A DNA stretch of 64,000 nt from Diphasiastrum complanatum (taxonomy: Eukaryota; Streptophyta; Lycopodiopsida; Lycopodiales; Lycopodiaceae), in NCBI GenBank assembly GCA_029204225.1, contig CM055099.1:59625510-59689509 (forward strand). The letters run 5' to 3'. Below are positions 31,688-44,104 of this stretch, piece by piece; position 1 is the stretch's first letter, and every line of letters begins with the position of its first letter. Position numbers and translations under genes: made by a program. The notes under the pieces were generated by a model that saw nothing but the letters and a program-made list of their open reading frames with translations, was not told the DNA's origin and searched no databases.

Positions 31688-34600
31688 CACATACGTACAA
31701 ACATACTTTTACATGAAAGGAAGGAAACTATAGTGCGAATTGCCATACCTTTTTGTCAAATAGAGATCCATTCCTATACAATAACCTCCTTGGAGTCTAT
31801 ACAATATGTGCCAAATCACTTGAATTGCTTAATATTGCCCCAAGCTATTGTTCTTGATTCATGACCTTCCATGCAAAGCTCGATTCTCATTCGTATTGCA
31901 TTTCTAATGAATGCCACCAATAAGATTGCTTTAAATTGATTGTAAAGATGACATGAATGAGGTGTTGCATCATGTGTGGATGCAAAAAAAATATTGCACT
32001 GGAAAATAAATGGAGCAAGTCATATAAGACATATGTTAGTGATGTTGAAGATGAATTGCCTAAGAATTCAGTGACTCTTCGTAAATTAGACGAATACCTT
32101 GTTAGAATTTCATATAACCTTCTGCTGCATAATCTTCTTATTGTGTGATCTTTGTGCTTCTTTGCATATGCTATTATGCTTGGGCTCCTTCTCTGATGTG
32201 CAAAAATTTTGACTTTCAAATTTGCAAGTTATGCGTATCTATACATTTGTTTACCATGCAAAAGAATATATTGACACTTGCAGAAGAAATTGTAAGAGGG
32301 ATTGCATATATGTGGGATGCATTGTATTTGAGGTTGAAATCTCAACCTAAGGGGCTAAGGATGAAGAAGGCACAAGCTTTAAATACCAAGTCAAAGGTAA
32401 ATACCAAGTCAAAGGTCCAGGTTTAGTGACACAATGACACTCTCTCACGAACTTGGACCTTCAAATGGGCACCCGACATTTAACGCATGTGCATGATCTA
32501 ATGAAAGGCAATATTAGGGAATATTTTTCAAAACGTTGGCCTAGTACTTGATGAGCTAAAATGACAACATCACATCTGCATGTCATTCAAGTACACCTTA
32601 AACAATTTTTTCTTGGCTTGTCTTTAAATTAGAAAAAACACAGTTTAGTCTAATTTTTTTAGTTCTCTTGTATGTCCTAATTTGTGCAATGGATTGGAAT
32701 TGAAATTTGGACCCTCAACGAAAAGAATTGAAGCACCAACCAACTCACTACTTACCTATTTAAATATATATATTCTTATTTTTGTCAACTTTTCTTTTAA
32801 AGTGAATGTGTTTTCAACTTAATTTTTTCTCAGATGTAAATTTTTTTTAACTTGATTATAATTTTTTTTTTTTGTCTTGTACGATTGTAGCACAACTTTA
32901 TTGACTGTAAATTCACCAAATTTTATTTTATGGAATTTTATCTTGGCCAAAAATGCACAAATTTAAAATCATACAATTTTGCTGGCAAGCTTGCAAAACA
33001 TATGGTAGCGATCCCCCCACATGTGGTGAGGTGGTGTGTTGCGCTTGAGTTGGGCTCGCCTACCCAAGTTTGATTTTCTATGATCCCATGGGTTGATAAA
33101 TACCAAAAAGCAAAATATATGGTGGTGAAGTAAGCAAGGTGACAATAATTGTCTTATAGATACGACAAAAAGGTCTCATGTTTGGACATAATTGTAAAGT
33201 CTTCATTAGATGTCGTCTCATTTCAAGATAAGACAATTTTTATTTCTTTTGCTTTTACTAAAATTGAATTTCTTTTTGAAGATTGGATCTTTTTTCTTCC
33301 TTTTACTCGAGCTAGATTAGAGCATTCTTGTGGCCAACCTCAAATCCAAATCAAAACCCACAAGCTCCAAAAATTGGAGAGCTTTACGCTCCATATTGTG
33401 GCTATAACTTGGTTTAAAGTGTAAATATTGTAATAGTCATGCTAGTGCAATTAAGTTTTTTAAAAAATCTATTCGGTATGTCCAAATTTGTGATGACGAA
33501 TCCTTGACCTCATGGAGTGGGAAGGAAGTCTTGACTACCTCACTAGTTATTGGCGAAAAATAGAGCTAATTGTTGCAATATAAAAATAAATATCAAAATA
33601 AAAATAAAGATTCTTTGAAACAAAACAAAAAATTTCACCTGGTTATCAAACCTTGAATGTCAAGATGTAGAGATAGATATGACTACAATGCAATTTTCAA
33701 AGTCATATGTGGACTTGGTCCTTTCATGATAAGCTTGGATGGAAAATGATATGGTGATGAAGAGGACAGAAATACTTTAAAAGTGTTGATATTATGATGT
33801 GTGAAGAATTTCCACCTTTATTGGAATAGGTTGTCAATGTGGGGTCAAGAGACAACTCGTTGTCCTTGGGGAACCAAGATTGAAAGTTGGACATGCCACT
33901 AACCAAGTTACTTTTCATGTACAATCCAAATACCTTGAACAATTAAGGGCATGAATAGGGAGAAGTGACCTTCAATCATGATAGGATAGCTCATGGTTGA
34001 GCTTTTGTGATATGATTGAATTCGATTGAGTTGGTTCTTCAACTCACTTGTACATCTTGCTCTTAAATAATTACATCAATGGGCAGATATTCGATTGGAA
34101 TGTTTTTCAAATGTTGTATTTATTTTTTGTACAACATAACAATTCCTAGTCAATAACCATATGCAACAATAGAAAAATATGTTTTGCACTTATTTGAAAG
34201 AAAACCATACCATTTGATGACTTGTAGGACATTCTAGTGGTTGCAAAATATATCAGAAAGGAGTGCAGAAACAATGAGAAATGGAGAGCTAGTAGAGGAT
34301 TTATGATTATGGCACCATGGTACAAAGCAAACAACAAAAAAGATAGGAAAAAGGACAATTGCAAAGAGATCAAGCCAACAACCACAACCCAACACACAAA
34401 CCAAAGGAATCTGTGATGAGCATGGAACAATTTGTGGCTAGTCATGACATCATCAAAGATTGTGAAAAAGAGAGGACTTGTGATTGAACAAAAGTTGAAA
34501 GCCTTGGCAAGGAACAAGAGCAAAATGGAAAAAATGCAGATTGCAAACCTTGAGTAAAAAAGGACACTCAATTTTGTGAAACAAAGGTTGCTACATCCAT

Positions 34601-36290
34601 TCAGACAAAATATGCTTTTGAAGTATCAAATATTCTATGTCACTTCCTCACCCTCCTAACAATATGTCATTGAGCACAATAAGTAGTTTCAAGGTTGGTC
34701 CTCAAGCAGGGATCAGTCCTTTTCTCAGCTATGCCAAAGTAGCTCGCCCTTGGGCTCCCCCAACTTACTCAAAGAAAATCCTATTTCGATCATAGTATGG
34801 TTGATACTTGACTTTAGAACAAGTATCAACCATAATATAGAGGTTCATAAGAAGGAAGGAACTTGGCTTGATGGGCAACTCATTGTCTTATTTAAACTGG
34901 ATAGGGACCAATTATGGACTTTCCAACAAGGACTATATGATACCTTGATCATATCCTACTTTATGGAAACCTTAATTATAAGGGAAGGCTATTTGAGAAC
35001 CGTATATATCCATTTACTAGTGCAACTGGATTTCAATCTTGATAACATAAGTGGAGGCATCAAGATGAGGCTTCTACTCTTTCTAACTTGAATAATGCTC
35101 ATGGTCCCACAAAGCCCTGACTTTTGTCCCATATGAAGCTATAAGATCTAGTGATAGTGTTGTAGCATTCTAATAGATTCTCATTAGAGGACATAACCAA
35201 TTATTAGTATCAGCATGTCTTTCTAGACTTGAACAAGTTCTTCATGGCTTTAATTTAGGGCCAATTTTGGACATTCAATAATGTTGAAAAATATAGTATT
35301 TTTCCCACATTGACACTTGTGTATTTTGGGTCTTTAGGGAATGAACAAGGATTGAGCAAGAACAATGTTTTCTAGTTTCTCACAAACTTGCTCCAAATGC
35401 AAGAAGATCTGGCACACTTCTAAAGGCTACAAATAACTAGGCTTTACTCACAAACCATACATGATGGGAAAAGAAAAAAGTAAAGGAAGAAGTGACACAA
35501 AATATAAATAAACAAGAAAAAGACAAAGTGAAGCTTTCTTCTTTGAAAAAAAGGTCAAGGTTTGAGGGAAGAAAAACTCCATGATGAAGCTTAAAATTAG
35601 GAGGAGATTCAAGCATTGATATACCAAAAGTGCACAATAACTACCCAATGCACCCTACAATTGAGAGACCTATAATCAGTCAAGGGACAATGACTAGGTA
35701 GAGAAGGGGGTTGTAAATATAGATAGCAAAATGTTAATTTATCATAGGAATGGCTAGAATACAAGAAAAAACTAGCTAAAAGATATCAGAAGATAGATTT
35801 TGATAAAGACCTGTTTGGAATGAGAGCACAATGACAATGAGAGTCCATTTGAAGGTACTTTAGGATCATGGATGCTACCCCCCTTTCCTTTAAATGACAC
35901 ACAATCTTACTAGAAAAATTTGTGATAGAAATTGAGCATGGGAGTGATGAGAAAGCAACACAATACTGATAATTCAAAAAAAAATTAACTACTTGACAAA
36001 ACCTCATCACATGAGTCAAAATTTAGTAATAGCTCCACACAGAAATAAACCTTACCCTCAACTTGATATAACGTCATTTACTCCTAGTTATAGAGTCAAT
36101 GAGACTCCTCCTAGAAATCATGGACAGGGAGAGGCACAAGCATCAAAAACTATAAATTACCCTTGATTAGATTAGAGCATGAATAATGGTCATGATTTAA
36201 ATTATACCTTGCATAAGCACACGAGTAACTTAGTTTAAAAATAAGTGAGTTAGGCATTAAAACTCAAATAAAAAAAATTAAGCGTTTGTA
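31688..36290. other. Long stretch without supported genes
   Basis: AT-rich. Open frames are short and composition-driven; the largest (34146-34571 minus, 141 codons) is Phe/Leu-rich with no domain. An 18-bp unit (AATACCAAGTCAAAGGT) is doubled at about 32380-32415, and a perfect hairpin lies at 34796-34834. No LTR, tRNA or transposase relic is recognised. Confidence 0.45.
34796..34834. repeat. Perfect hairpin: 15-bp arms, 9-nt loop
   Basis: TATGGTTGATACTTG (34796-34810) and CAAGTATCAACCATA (34820-34834) are exact reverse complements around ACTTTAGAA. It does not belong to any element seen here. Confidence 0.9.
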
Positions 36291-36299
36291 ATAAGTGCA

Positions 36300-36590
36300 A
36301 GTAGACCCCTCATAGAAAAGTAGAGTGAGCCATCTTTTGATGGTGACCTCTAGTGGAGAGGATAATTCCACTTGTAATTTGTGTAATTTGGAATTGCCAG
36401 TAGGATGCCACCTAAGGAGCACTCTTGGAGGCTTTCCCTTTGTAGAAGGGAGCTTTTTATACATTGTATCTACTCCATGTCCAAATGAGGAGAGCCTCCA
36501 TGAGTTCGATACAACACTAAGCTCCTTGATCATTCTTGTTTTCTTGAGTGATGCATTTATGATCGTGCCCTTCCATTCCTTGTGTGTGGT
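36300..36590 (+). repeat. Dispersed repeat, copy 1 (opposite copy at 57635-57930)
   Basis: Shares GTAGACCCC, AGAGTGAGCCA(T/C)CTTTTGA, TGATGGTGACCT and CTCCATGAGTTC with the reverse complement of 57635-57930, with moderate divergence. A TATA-like stretch (TTTTTATACATT) occurs in the middle. It may be an LTR piece or a small non-autonomous element. Confidence 0.65.
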
Positions 36591-36599
36591 TGTGGATTA

Positions 36600-37190
36600 A
36601 ATTTAGTTGTGGAATAGAGTAGCACATATTAGATTTCTTATTTTGTGGATCACAGTAGGATTCAGCAATCAAGTAAACTATATAGGCTAGAAATGTGATT
36701 TAGGTCTTGCACATTCTTGACATTCTAGTTCTTGATGTTCTTGGGATGTCCAAGAAATGTGTGTTTCTTGATTCTTGGACTTTCAAAATGCTGTGTTTTC
36801 TTGTTTCTTGTCCCTTGCTTTTTGTGGAATGTATGTTAGCTTAGTTTTTAGTTTGTAAGGATCTTCTCATTTGATTTTGCAGCATTAGAGTAGGATTTCA
36901 TTGTTGTACCGCACACTAATTTCCTGGTTGAATGCATTGGCTTGCATATTTGGTTGTTTATGCATGTGCACACAGTTCAATAGTGACCCATCCGGATGTC
37001 CTCTGACAGGCATGGCAAGCTACAATGATATCAGACCCTTCTGTCTGATCTGGGCATGAAACAAGAAAGGTAAAACAAGAAATGCCCATAGACTCTACTC
37101 ATAGGCAGAAGTAGGAACAGAAAACCTGTTAACAATATGATGAAAGAACAAGAAGTAAACCAACAATAGACTGTAACTACTAACAAGATG
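36600..37190. other. No gene seen
   Basis: A 7-bp hairpin ATCAGAC...GTCTGAT lies at 37030-37049. Nothing else is supported. Confidence 0.35.
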
Positions 37191-37775
37191 CTAAGAAAGA
37201 TAAATCAGTAGACAGAGGCACAATCTCTCTACAAATGTCCTATTCCTCCTCTCAGCCACTCCATTTTTTTGAGTGGTATAGGGACAAGACAACTCTTTTT
37301 TAATCCCTTCTTGATCACAAAAATCCTTAAATTCATTGGAGAAATACTCTCCACCATTATCGCTCTTAATGTTCTTGATTTTGTGACCATGATGCTTTTC
37401 AACAAAGGCTTTGAACTTTAGAAAACTTTCAAACACTTGTACTTTAGATGTAAGCAAGAAAACCCAAAAAAAACCTTGAGCAATCATCAATAATGTAACA
37501 AACATGGTGGCACCTCCATTTGTCTTTGTATTTTCAAAGAGTACATCCGAGTGGATCAACTCAAGTGGGTGAGTTGACTTTGTGATGGAGCTTGAGAATG
37601 CCTTTTTGTGTGCCTTGGAAAGGGCACATGCTTCACATACCTTCTCCTCTCTTGATAAGAACCTTGGAAGACCTAAGGCAAGCTCCTCCTTTCTCATGAC
37701 CTCAATTGAGCTTGAGTTGATGTGTCCAAGACTTTTGTGCCACAAATCAAAGGTGAAAATCCAAGAGATATGCAT
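37191..37775 (-). pseudogene. Copia integrase fragment with a compensated frameshift
   Basis: Minus frame of 194 codons close to integrase of element C: LWHKSLGHINSSSIE and CEACALSKAHKK (zinc region), LIHSDV (first Asp), IKSDNGGEYFSNEF (second Asp) and NGVAERRNRT (Glu). Between them, about 37467-37500, the expected FIDDYSRYCW block reads LLMIAQGFFW. A one-base loss followed by a one-base gain in a T-run leaves about ten residues out of phase. No LTR or other domain of this copy is found nearby. Confidence 0.8.
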
Positions 37776-38639
37776 TTATGGAAGCCATCTCTCCTCTAAT
37801 CAAGAGCTTGATCACAAAAATGGATGCAAAATAGAAATGATTGAAAATATAGCTATCCCAAAATCTAGGGACTTAAGAAAGCTCAAACCTTGACCTCTCA
37901 ACAATATCCTACCTAATCTTGAGCTAGATCAAATCTATTTGAAACAATAAAAATGGAAACTAGCTTGAATTGGAATGAAATTTGGATGTAGAATTGCTCC
38001 TTCTTGATCTCGACATCACAAGGTACTTGGATCCACCTAACCTAAACCAAAAGGAATCAAATGCACATAAATGCCTCTTCAAATCATTCCTATAAAATAA
38101 AGTTGAATCGCTATGCAATAATCAATCAAATTATTTCACCAAAACAAGCAAAAATGAACACAATCTCAACTAGAATTGCATTCTATGATGAGTACTTGCC
38201 AAAGTCCTTGGGCTGACCCTAAAAATGACTTTCAAAGACCTTAAGAAGCCTAATAATGACCTACTACAACTCTAAGAATGATGATCTACCTTCCTATTGA
38301 ATGATTGTAGTGGGTTTCTTTCCTATCCTAACCTCAACCCAAGATTTAGCATCAAAGAGTAGAAGTTAGTCGTCACGCAGAGGTTCGTTCCCATGAGAGC
38401 GATAGCATATCTCAAAATTCAGCATGAATGGAAGATTTAGATTTAACTCTAAGAATTAACACTACAATCATTAACACCACATCCATAATGAAGAAAGCTT
38501 ACTCTTTCTCTCTCTCCCTTTCTCTTTGACAAAAAGTATAAGAACATGCAATCCCAATAACAATCAGATCCAACAATTAGCAAATACAATGAAAAGCATG
38601 AGAGATGGAGGAAAAGTGATAGAGATTAAGGACATTCAT
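37776..38639. other. No gene seen
   Basis: AT-rich, no coding continuation of the integrase fragment on either strand, and no LTR ends. Confidence 0.35.
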
Positions 38640-38900
38640 GTAAAGGTGCCCTTAGAAAAATGCGAAGGTTGTTGACCTTCGACTTTTGCCCAACTTCTAA
38701 AAGAATGCGAAGGTGTCCTTCAAAATGCAAAGGTAGCTTTAAGATTGCGAAGGTGCCTTTAGGTAAAATGCGAAGGTCTCTCATGCACAGGGCAGCTTTC
38801 TGCCCTCCCAAAAAATGTGACACTCCCCCTCCCAAAAAATGCGATGCTGGCCCTCCCCTACCAAAAAATGTGACACTTCCCTCCTGAAAAATGCGACACT
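38640..38900 (+). repeat. Short tandem repeats with TGCGAAGGT and CCCTCCCAAAAAATG cores
   Basis: TGCGAAGGT occurs at 38661, 38706, 38746 and 38769, with a variant TGCAAAGGT at 38726, giving a loose 20-23 bp period. It is followed by about four copies of a CTCCCAAAAAATG(T/C)GA(C/T)-type unit to 38890. Confidence 0.7.
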
Positions 38901-39025
38901 CCCTTCGGCCACCCGTCAACAACCATCAGCCCTCCCCTTTGGCCACCCATCAATGACCATTGGCTTTTCTCCTAAACCATCGATCGCCATCCAAATCATC
39001 AGTGGTCACTCAGATTGCCACAACC

Positions 39026-39157
39026 GCCCGTCAACGACGGGCATACCCACTAGGTCATCGACCGCCAACTAGATCAAAAAATCATCACTTGTCAATGACA
39101 TACTAAATTTTCAAATCATCACCTAAATCGGCCGCCATTGCCCGTCAACGACGGGCA
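39026..39157. repeat. Two identical GCCCGTC-AAC-GACGGGC hairpins
   Basis: Perfect 7-bp stems with a 3-nt loop at 39026-39042 and 39140-39156. The second stem extends to 8 bp with T/A at 39139 and 39157. Degenerate relatives (CACCCGTCAACAACC) lie at about 38910. Confidence 0.85.
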
Positions 39158-39167
39158 CTCACAACTA

Positions 39168-39168
<1 letters not shown>

Positions 39169-39203
<35 letters not shown>
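39169..39203 (+). repeat. (TA)n microsatellite, 35 bp
   Basis: Uninterrupted TA run. Confidence 0.95.
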
Positions 39204-39205
<2 letters not shown>

Positions 39206-39480
39206 TAAGTTATTTACGAGTTATTCACATGGAATGTAATGCATGACGGAGGAGTATCCTACGACTAACACTTGTCATCTTAAAATGTTGTACCACCACA
39301 CACCACCCTTAACTTCATTTCGTCTTTACCACTATAGACTTAAACCTTGTTTCACTTCCACATTTTATTTTCTATGCTCTTTCCATTCTCTTGCACTCCC
39401 GCTCTTGTGTTCAAGTTGTCATTCTTGTTCATTTTGCTTTCAATCATTCAAAGAATTCAAAACAAGAAATCTATCAACAA

Positions 39481-39837
39481 TGGTAACTGACAACACACCA
39501 TTGGCACACATCAATTGGAAGGTTCGAAGTTAGATGGACTTCGGTCAAATAAATTACTAATTAGTGCCGATTGGGAGAATTGCTGGTTGTAGGCCCATTA
39601 ATTGTATTGATTGAAGTGAACAACGAGTTTGTGAAAGAAATCGTAGGTGTGACCGACACTACGATCCAAGTCCATTTGCAAAATATCCCCATACAAGTTA
39701 CTGAAGCCACATTCATAGCTACCTTGAATCTACCAATTGGCGAGACAATGTCCTTAATTACCAAAGTGGAGTTCAATGAAGAGTCTTTGTTCCAAGGAAA
39801 TTTTTATATGCCTACTAAAGGATATAAAAATCAATGA
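39481..39837 (+). pseudogene. Unidentified retroelement-like open frame
   Basis: A short frame with ATG at 39481 (MVTDNTPLAHINWKV) ends in a stop at 39531-39533. Another phase is open 39571-39837 with VNNEFVKEIVGVT, PIQVTEATFIATLNLP and NFYMPTKGYKNQ. It reads like protein-coding sequence, perhaps the first domain of a plant gypsy polyprotein, but I cannot assign it. Upstream, about 39300-39480, looks like a leader with no frame. Confidence 0.35.
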
Positions 39838-39839
39838 TT

Positions 39840-40905
39840 TTTTACTCCGCATTCCGTAACTTTTGTAGATATCCAATCATGTTCTGTTTGGTACTAATGT
39901 AGATTGTTATGTCCACATTGTGCATATAGGATTTGGCATAATCCTAGAATTGGATACACATTACTCCAATACTCAAGATTGTTGGTTATGCCTTGTTCTT
40001 TTGAACTAGGCCATAAATGTAATTAATAAACTTGTGAGGACCCAGTCACACATATTATGACATGTGGAGCTATTGCATGGGTTAGGACGACTATTGGCAT
40101 GGTGTAGAGTATCATAGTAATGGATTGCATGTATGGGAATACTATAGGCATAGCTGGGTGCATGCACAGATAAAGCAAGGCCTATATACAAAAGGGAAAA
40201 CTTACCCTACTCTCATTTTAGTTATGTGAATCCCAGTGTCATGTTTCTCTCTCTACACCTACATCCTATCATATGGCACGAGGGTGATGTTATTGGAGAT
40301 TGATCAATGGCATTTGCATGGTTGGGCGGTTAGGATCCACTGTCATTCCTTTGTGTGTTATTGTAAGCAAGATCTTGGAGGTGCTTCTCCTTACAGTGGT
40401 GTGAGAGCAAGGCTTACGAAGATTGAAGGGAGTTGTGAATTTTTTTGTCGACTCTATGGTAGAGATCAATCAAATTTTCTCTTCCTAGTGGAGAACAAGA
40501 TTCCAAGTGGGTGCTCTCTTAGTATTGTCACTTGCATATCACTAAGATCCATCTTTGTCGATAGATTATTGTTGATATTAGCCACTATGATGGTTTTTCA
40601 AGATTTTGTTTGTATTTCTCATAACTTATTGTAGATATAAATTTCCAGTAATTGTAACTTTATTTAGTGTTTCATTAATTGCTAAATTAATAATTGCATG
40701 CAAACAATTTGCGAGATTTACGGTTCTAGGCTATAATTTAGTCAAAAACTACTTGTTTTTTTTTTTGTATTGTTGACTAGAAACGGATAGGAAGAGCTGC
40801 TTTCTAGCAAAATTAGAACAATTTAAGGCTAAGATAGGCCTTTTTGAGTTGCTAATGATCAATGAGTAGTTGCATGAGGGTTTTATGTGTAAATTCTAAG
40901 TGGAT
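39840..40905. other. Possible LTR-like promoter region, otherwise unassigned
   Basis: The stretch CCTATATACAAAAG at about 40181 resembles a TATA box and is followed by T/C-rich sequence. I cannot find matching ends or a second copy, so an LTR is only a guess. The open frame 40236-40634 has no recognisable domain. Confidence 0.3.
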
Positions 40906-40909
40906 GGAT

Positions 40910-41310
40910 GAATAGAGAAAGGTCTTCTAAGAACTCAAACACGCCTTGACAACTGTTCCTATCTTGTGAGCTCTAGATTACACAAAAGAGTTTCACGTCC
41001 ACACTGATGCACGAAGTTTGCCATCAGTGCAGTGCTAACTCAACCCAGAGAGTACAAGAAGGACTATTTAATTCGTTTCCTTAGTAGGCAATTGACGCCA
41101 TCAGAGATGAACTAAACCACAACTGAGAGGGAGGCATTAGAGATGATTTACGTTGTCCAGAAGTTTTGACATCAAGCTTTACTTTACCTTTGTGAAAAAA
41201 AATTTGCACAACAAGTAGAATCACACGCTAGTTGTTATTACTACAAGACTTCAAATTTTGTATTGTTGTGCACAAGGGTTTGCAACATTTTGTTGCTGAT
41301 CATCTATCTT
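40910..41310 (+). pseudogene. Ty3/gypsy RT-RNase H remnant
   Basis: In shifting frames: FHVHTDA, FVSLVGN, EREALEMIYVVQKF and HQALLYL, a decayed version of the gypsy RNase H block. It stands in the expected place upstream of the integrase at 41588. Confidence 0.55.
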
Positions 41311-41587
41311 GAATACTGAGTGATGAGAAACCAACGAGGGACATCACTGATGACCTACTCGATGCAATACTCTTTCAAGTTGAATGTACCCCCATGTGGG
41401 CCAATGATATCATAGGGTTTTTAACGACGGGGGTGATAGATCTGAAGATGTCAAAACCCGCCCACCAACGTGCACTTATCTACAAGGTGGCACCCTATTA
41501 ACTTATAGTGGAGCAACTTTATAAAAAGGGTGCAGATGGTGTGGTTAGACGATGTTTGACTAAGCGCGAGTTATTCCCATCATATTC

Positions 41588-42668
41588 TTGATACACGAGG
41601 GAATTGGTGGTGGACATTTTGCCTTAGAAAACATAGCTAGAAAGACATTGCTAGCTAGGTATTGGTGGCCCTCGCTATTCAAGGACACTCATAACTTTGT
41701 AAAGGCTTGTGATGTGTGCCAAAGAGCCCAGAGGCCACAATATTCAAATTACATGCCTTTAACCGCAATCTTATCTGAACAAGCATTTTTCAAATGGGGT
41801 ATTGATTGTGCCACCGCGCGATTCACATAGGCAAGATATATTATCATGGTGACAGATTATTGCACGAAGTGGGCAGAGGCTTGGGCAGTAAAGAATGTCG
41901 ATGCCAAGACCACTTCTCGGTTCATTTATGAGCAGATCATTGTACAATCTGGTTGCCCAGTAGAAATTGGTAACGACAGGGGTACGCACTTTTTGAACAC
42001 GGTAACTGAACACTTTCTATCGACCTTCTTAGTTGTTCACCGCAAAAGTTCCCCATATTACCCAAGATGTAACGGGTTCACGAATAAAGTTCTATGTGAA
42101 GTTTTCACGAAGACGGTGGAAGTCAGTTGGTCAGATTGGGAGTTCAAATTACATGCCGCTCTATGGGCATATCGGACAACATCCAAGAAGGCCACTGGCA
42201 CAACACCATTCCAACTAATGTATGGACAAGAGGCCATGATGCCTGTAGATAGCCTACGATTTGAAACTGGACAAAAGTCAAGTCTTTCCCCATAGGCTAT
42301 TCCACCTCCATAAGCTTTGCGAAACAAGAGTCGTCAGTGTGCATGCACAACAAGTGTACAAAAGACGTCAACAAGATTGGCATGACCGCCATATTAAGCT
42401 GAAGGAGTTTAAAGCAGGAGATACAGTTCTTCTCTATCAAATCAAGGTACATAAGGAAAAACTTAAGTTTACTGGCCAAGTCCCCTATATCATTGATCAT
42501 ATCTTTACCTCGGGCTACGCTAAACTTAAGACCCTCGAAGGAATCCCTCTAGACATGGTAGTGAACGAGAGTAGATTATGGCGAGATCATGAGCCCTACT
42601 ATTCCTTAGACATGTTAAAAATTCACAATTCTAGCTTGACTAGTTTTGGTCATATGACTTGTAAATAG
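41588..42668 (+). pseudogene. Ty3/gypsy integrase, three frames
   Basis: 41588-41830 has the HHCC zinc finger (HEGIGGGHFA, then CDVCQRA). 41846-42295 has the core (MVTDYCTKWAEAW with the first Asp; GNDRGTHF with the second; SSPYYPRCNG, where the expected catalytic Glu position is disturbed) and the C-terminal YGQEAMMPVDS. 42261-42668 overlaps in another phase and holds the tail (KEFKAGDTVLLYQIK, LWRDHEPYYSLDML). The YYPxCNG pattern is shared with the fragment at 63550-64000. Frameshifts at about 41830 and 42280 mark it as dead. Element C is inserted 82 bp downstream. Confidence 0.75.
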
Positions 42669-42750
42669 TTAGATGGTCATGATGTGGCTTGTCACACATT
42701 CCAAATAGCATAGGATTCCATTCATAAGGATGTTCTCAAGTAGACCTAAG

Positions 42751-43294
42751 TGTTAGAAACTTTGGAATGAGTCCAAATTATGCTTAGATACAAGGGAGAA
42801 AAAATAGGAGCTATTTTTGGTAGTTTTTGCATTGTTGAGGGATCTCCAAGATTCCAACCCTAACTTGGTAGGGATGAAAGATCCACCAAAATTAGCATTT
42901 GGGATAGGTTTAGGGCTACTCATACCTGCCCAAAACCGTGATGGATCATGTATATATAGGTGATGATATCTCACCAAAATCAATCAAGCAATTTCATGTT
43001 TTTTCTCTCATAATGGTGCAATTGCTCTCTATGTTCATAATTGTTTGAGTACTTGTGATTACTAATGATTATAGGATTGAATGTAGGTCTGGTGTACAGT
43101 ACTCAGACTGTGGGAGGCCGTACTTTCACACGTGTGAAGCCTTCTTCAAGGATTTGGGCCATTTAGTGAGGTTCAAGCATTGTTTTTTGATAAATTTTGA
43201 TGGTTCAACTTGTGCTAATCTTATGAAATCATAATCTATTGTTTCCCTCATCATTTCAAGTGTTTTAGGATCCTTATTTGCTGTAATTTTTACA
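42751..43294 (+). repeat. 5' LTR of copia element C
   Basis: Starts TGTTAGAAAC, ends TTTTTACA, 544 bp, directly followed by a primer-binding site. It has a TATA box TATATATAGG at 42951 and the palindrome TTCACACGTGTGAA at 43125-43138. A matching 3' LTR is not present in the window. Confidence 0.88.
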
Positions 43295-43307
43295 TGGTAT
43301 CAGAGCC
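43295..43307 (+). other. Primer-binding site of copia C
   Basis: TGGTATCAGAGCC, complementary to the 3' end of initiator tRNA-Met in plants, abuts the LTR end. Confidence 0.92.
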
Positions 43308-44104
43308 TAAAGGCTGAAATGAGCTAAATCCTTGGTTTTCATTCAATTTGATCACAATTTTTTATCTAAATCTTGTGTAGATTGGATCTTAGCATCTAGT
43401 ATTGATTCTAGAACTCAAAGTGAGTCAAATACATTGGAGATTGGTGTTGTGTGACTTCATTTGCAGGTGTTTAGGTGTCTAAAACCAGAGGCAAAGTTGA
43501 ATTCAATTCACATTACCAAGATAGCAAGTTTTGCTTGCTCCAAGCATTGATTTCTAAGCAAGTTTTGGAGGTGATTTCATAGAGGAGGCTTTCTAGCATT
43601 CAAGGAGAGGGAAGATCAGAGTTTTGGGGACTCTTCAAGGCTGTTCTAAGTTGTAGTAGACACCTCCTAAAGTGATTTAGGTTCAGTCCAACCATTGCTT
43701 GACTTATGCACCAAATTAGATCAATTTTTCATCAATTTTGATCATTTTTTGCTTGTGATTGGATAGTAGATTGTGTTGCATCCTCATTAAGTTCCATTTA
43801 GATCTTTTACAAGTGATTTTGGAAGTATATTAGGTTGCTGAAATTCACTCTTGATCAGATCATTTGGAAGCTTTAATGTTCTTTATAGAAAGAGGGGCAA
43901 TTCTACTAGTATTGTCTACTTCAATCAAGCAAGTGCATTGTTTCTAGTATTCTATGATTTGATTTTGTTAGAGATCATTCTTAGATCTTTATAGGAAGTC
44001 TATTAATGATCTTTTCAGGTCCCTAAGAAGTGGGATAAGGTAGACCTTCATTAAATCAATAGAAGTAACCTTCATTTGTGTCAAGTCCTTGATTAGGAGA
44101 CTAG
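43308..44104 (+). other. Untranslated leader of copia C
   Basis: About 800 bp without a coding frame between the primer-binding site and the gag ATG at 44105. The length is ordinary for copia elements with a long leader. Confidence 0.6.

Noticed and set aside
34146-34571. 141-codon Phe/Leu-rich minus frame, membrane-like
   Set aside because: Composition follows from a purine-rich plus strand; no homologue, partner or conserved pattern is visible.
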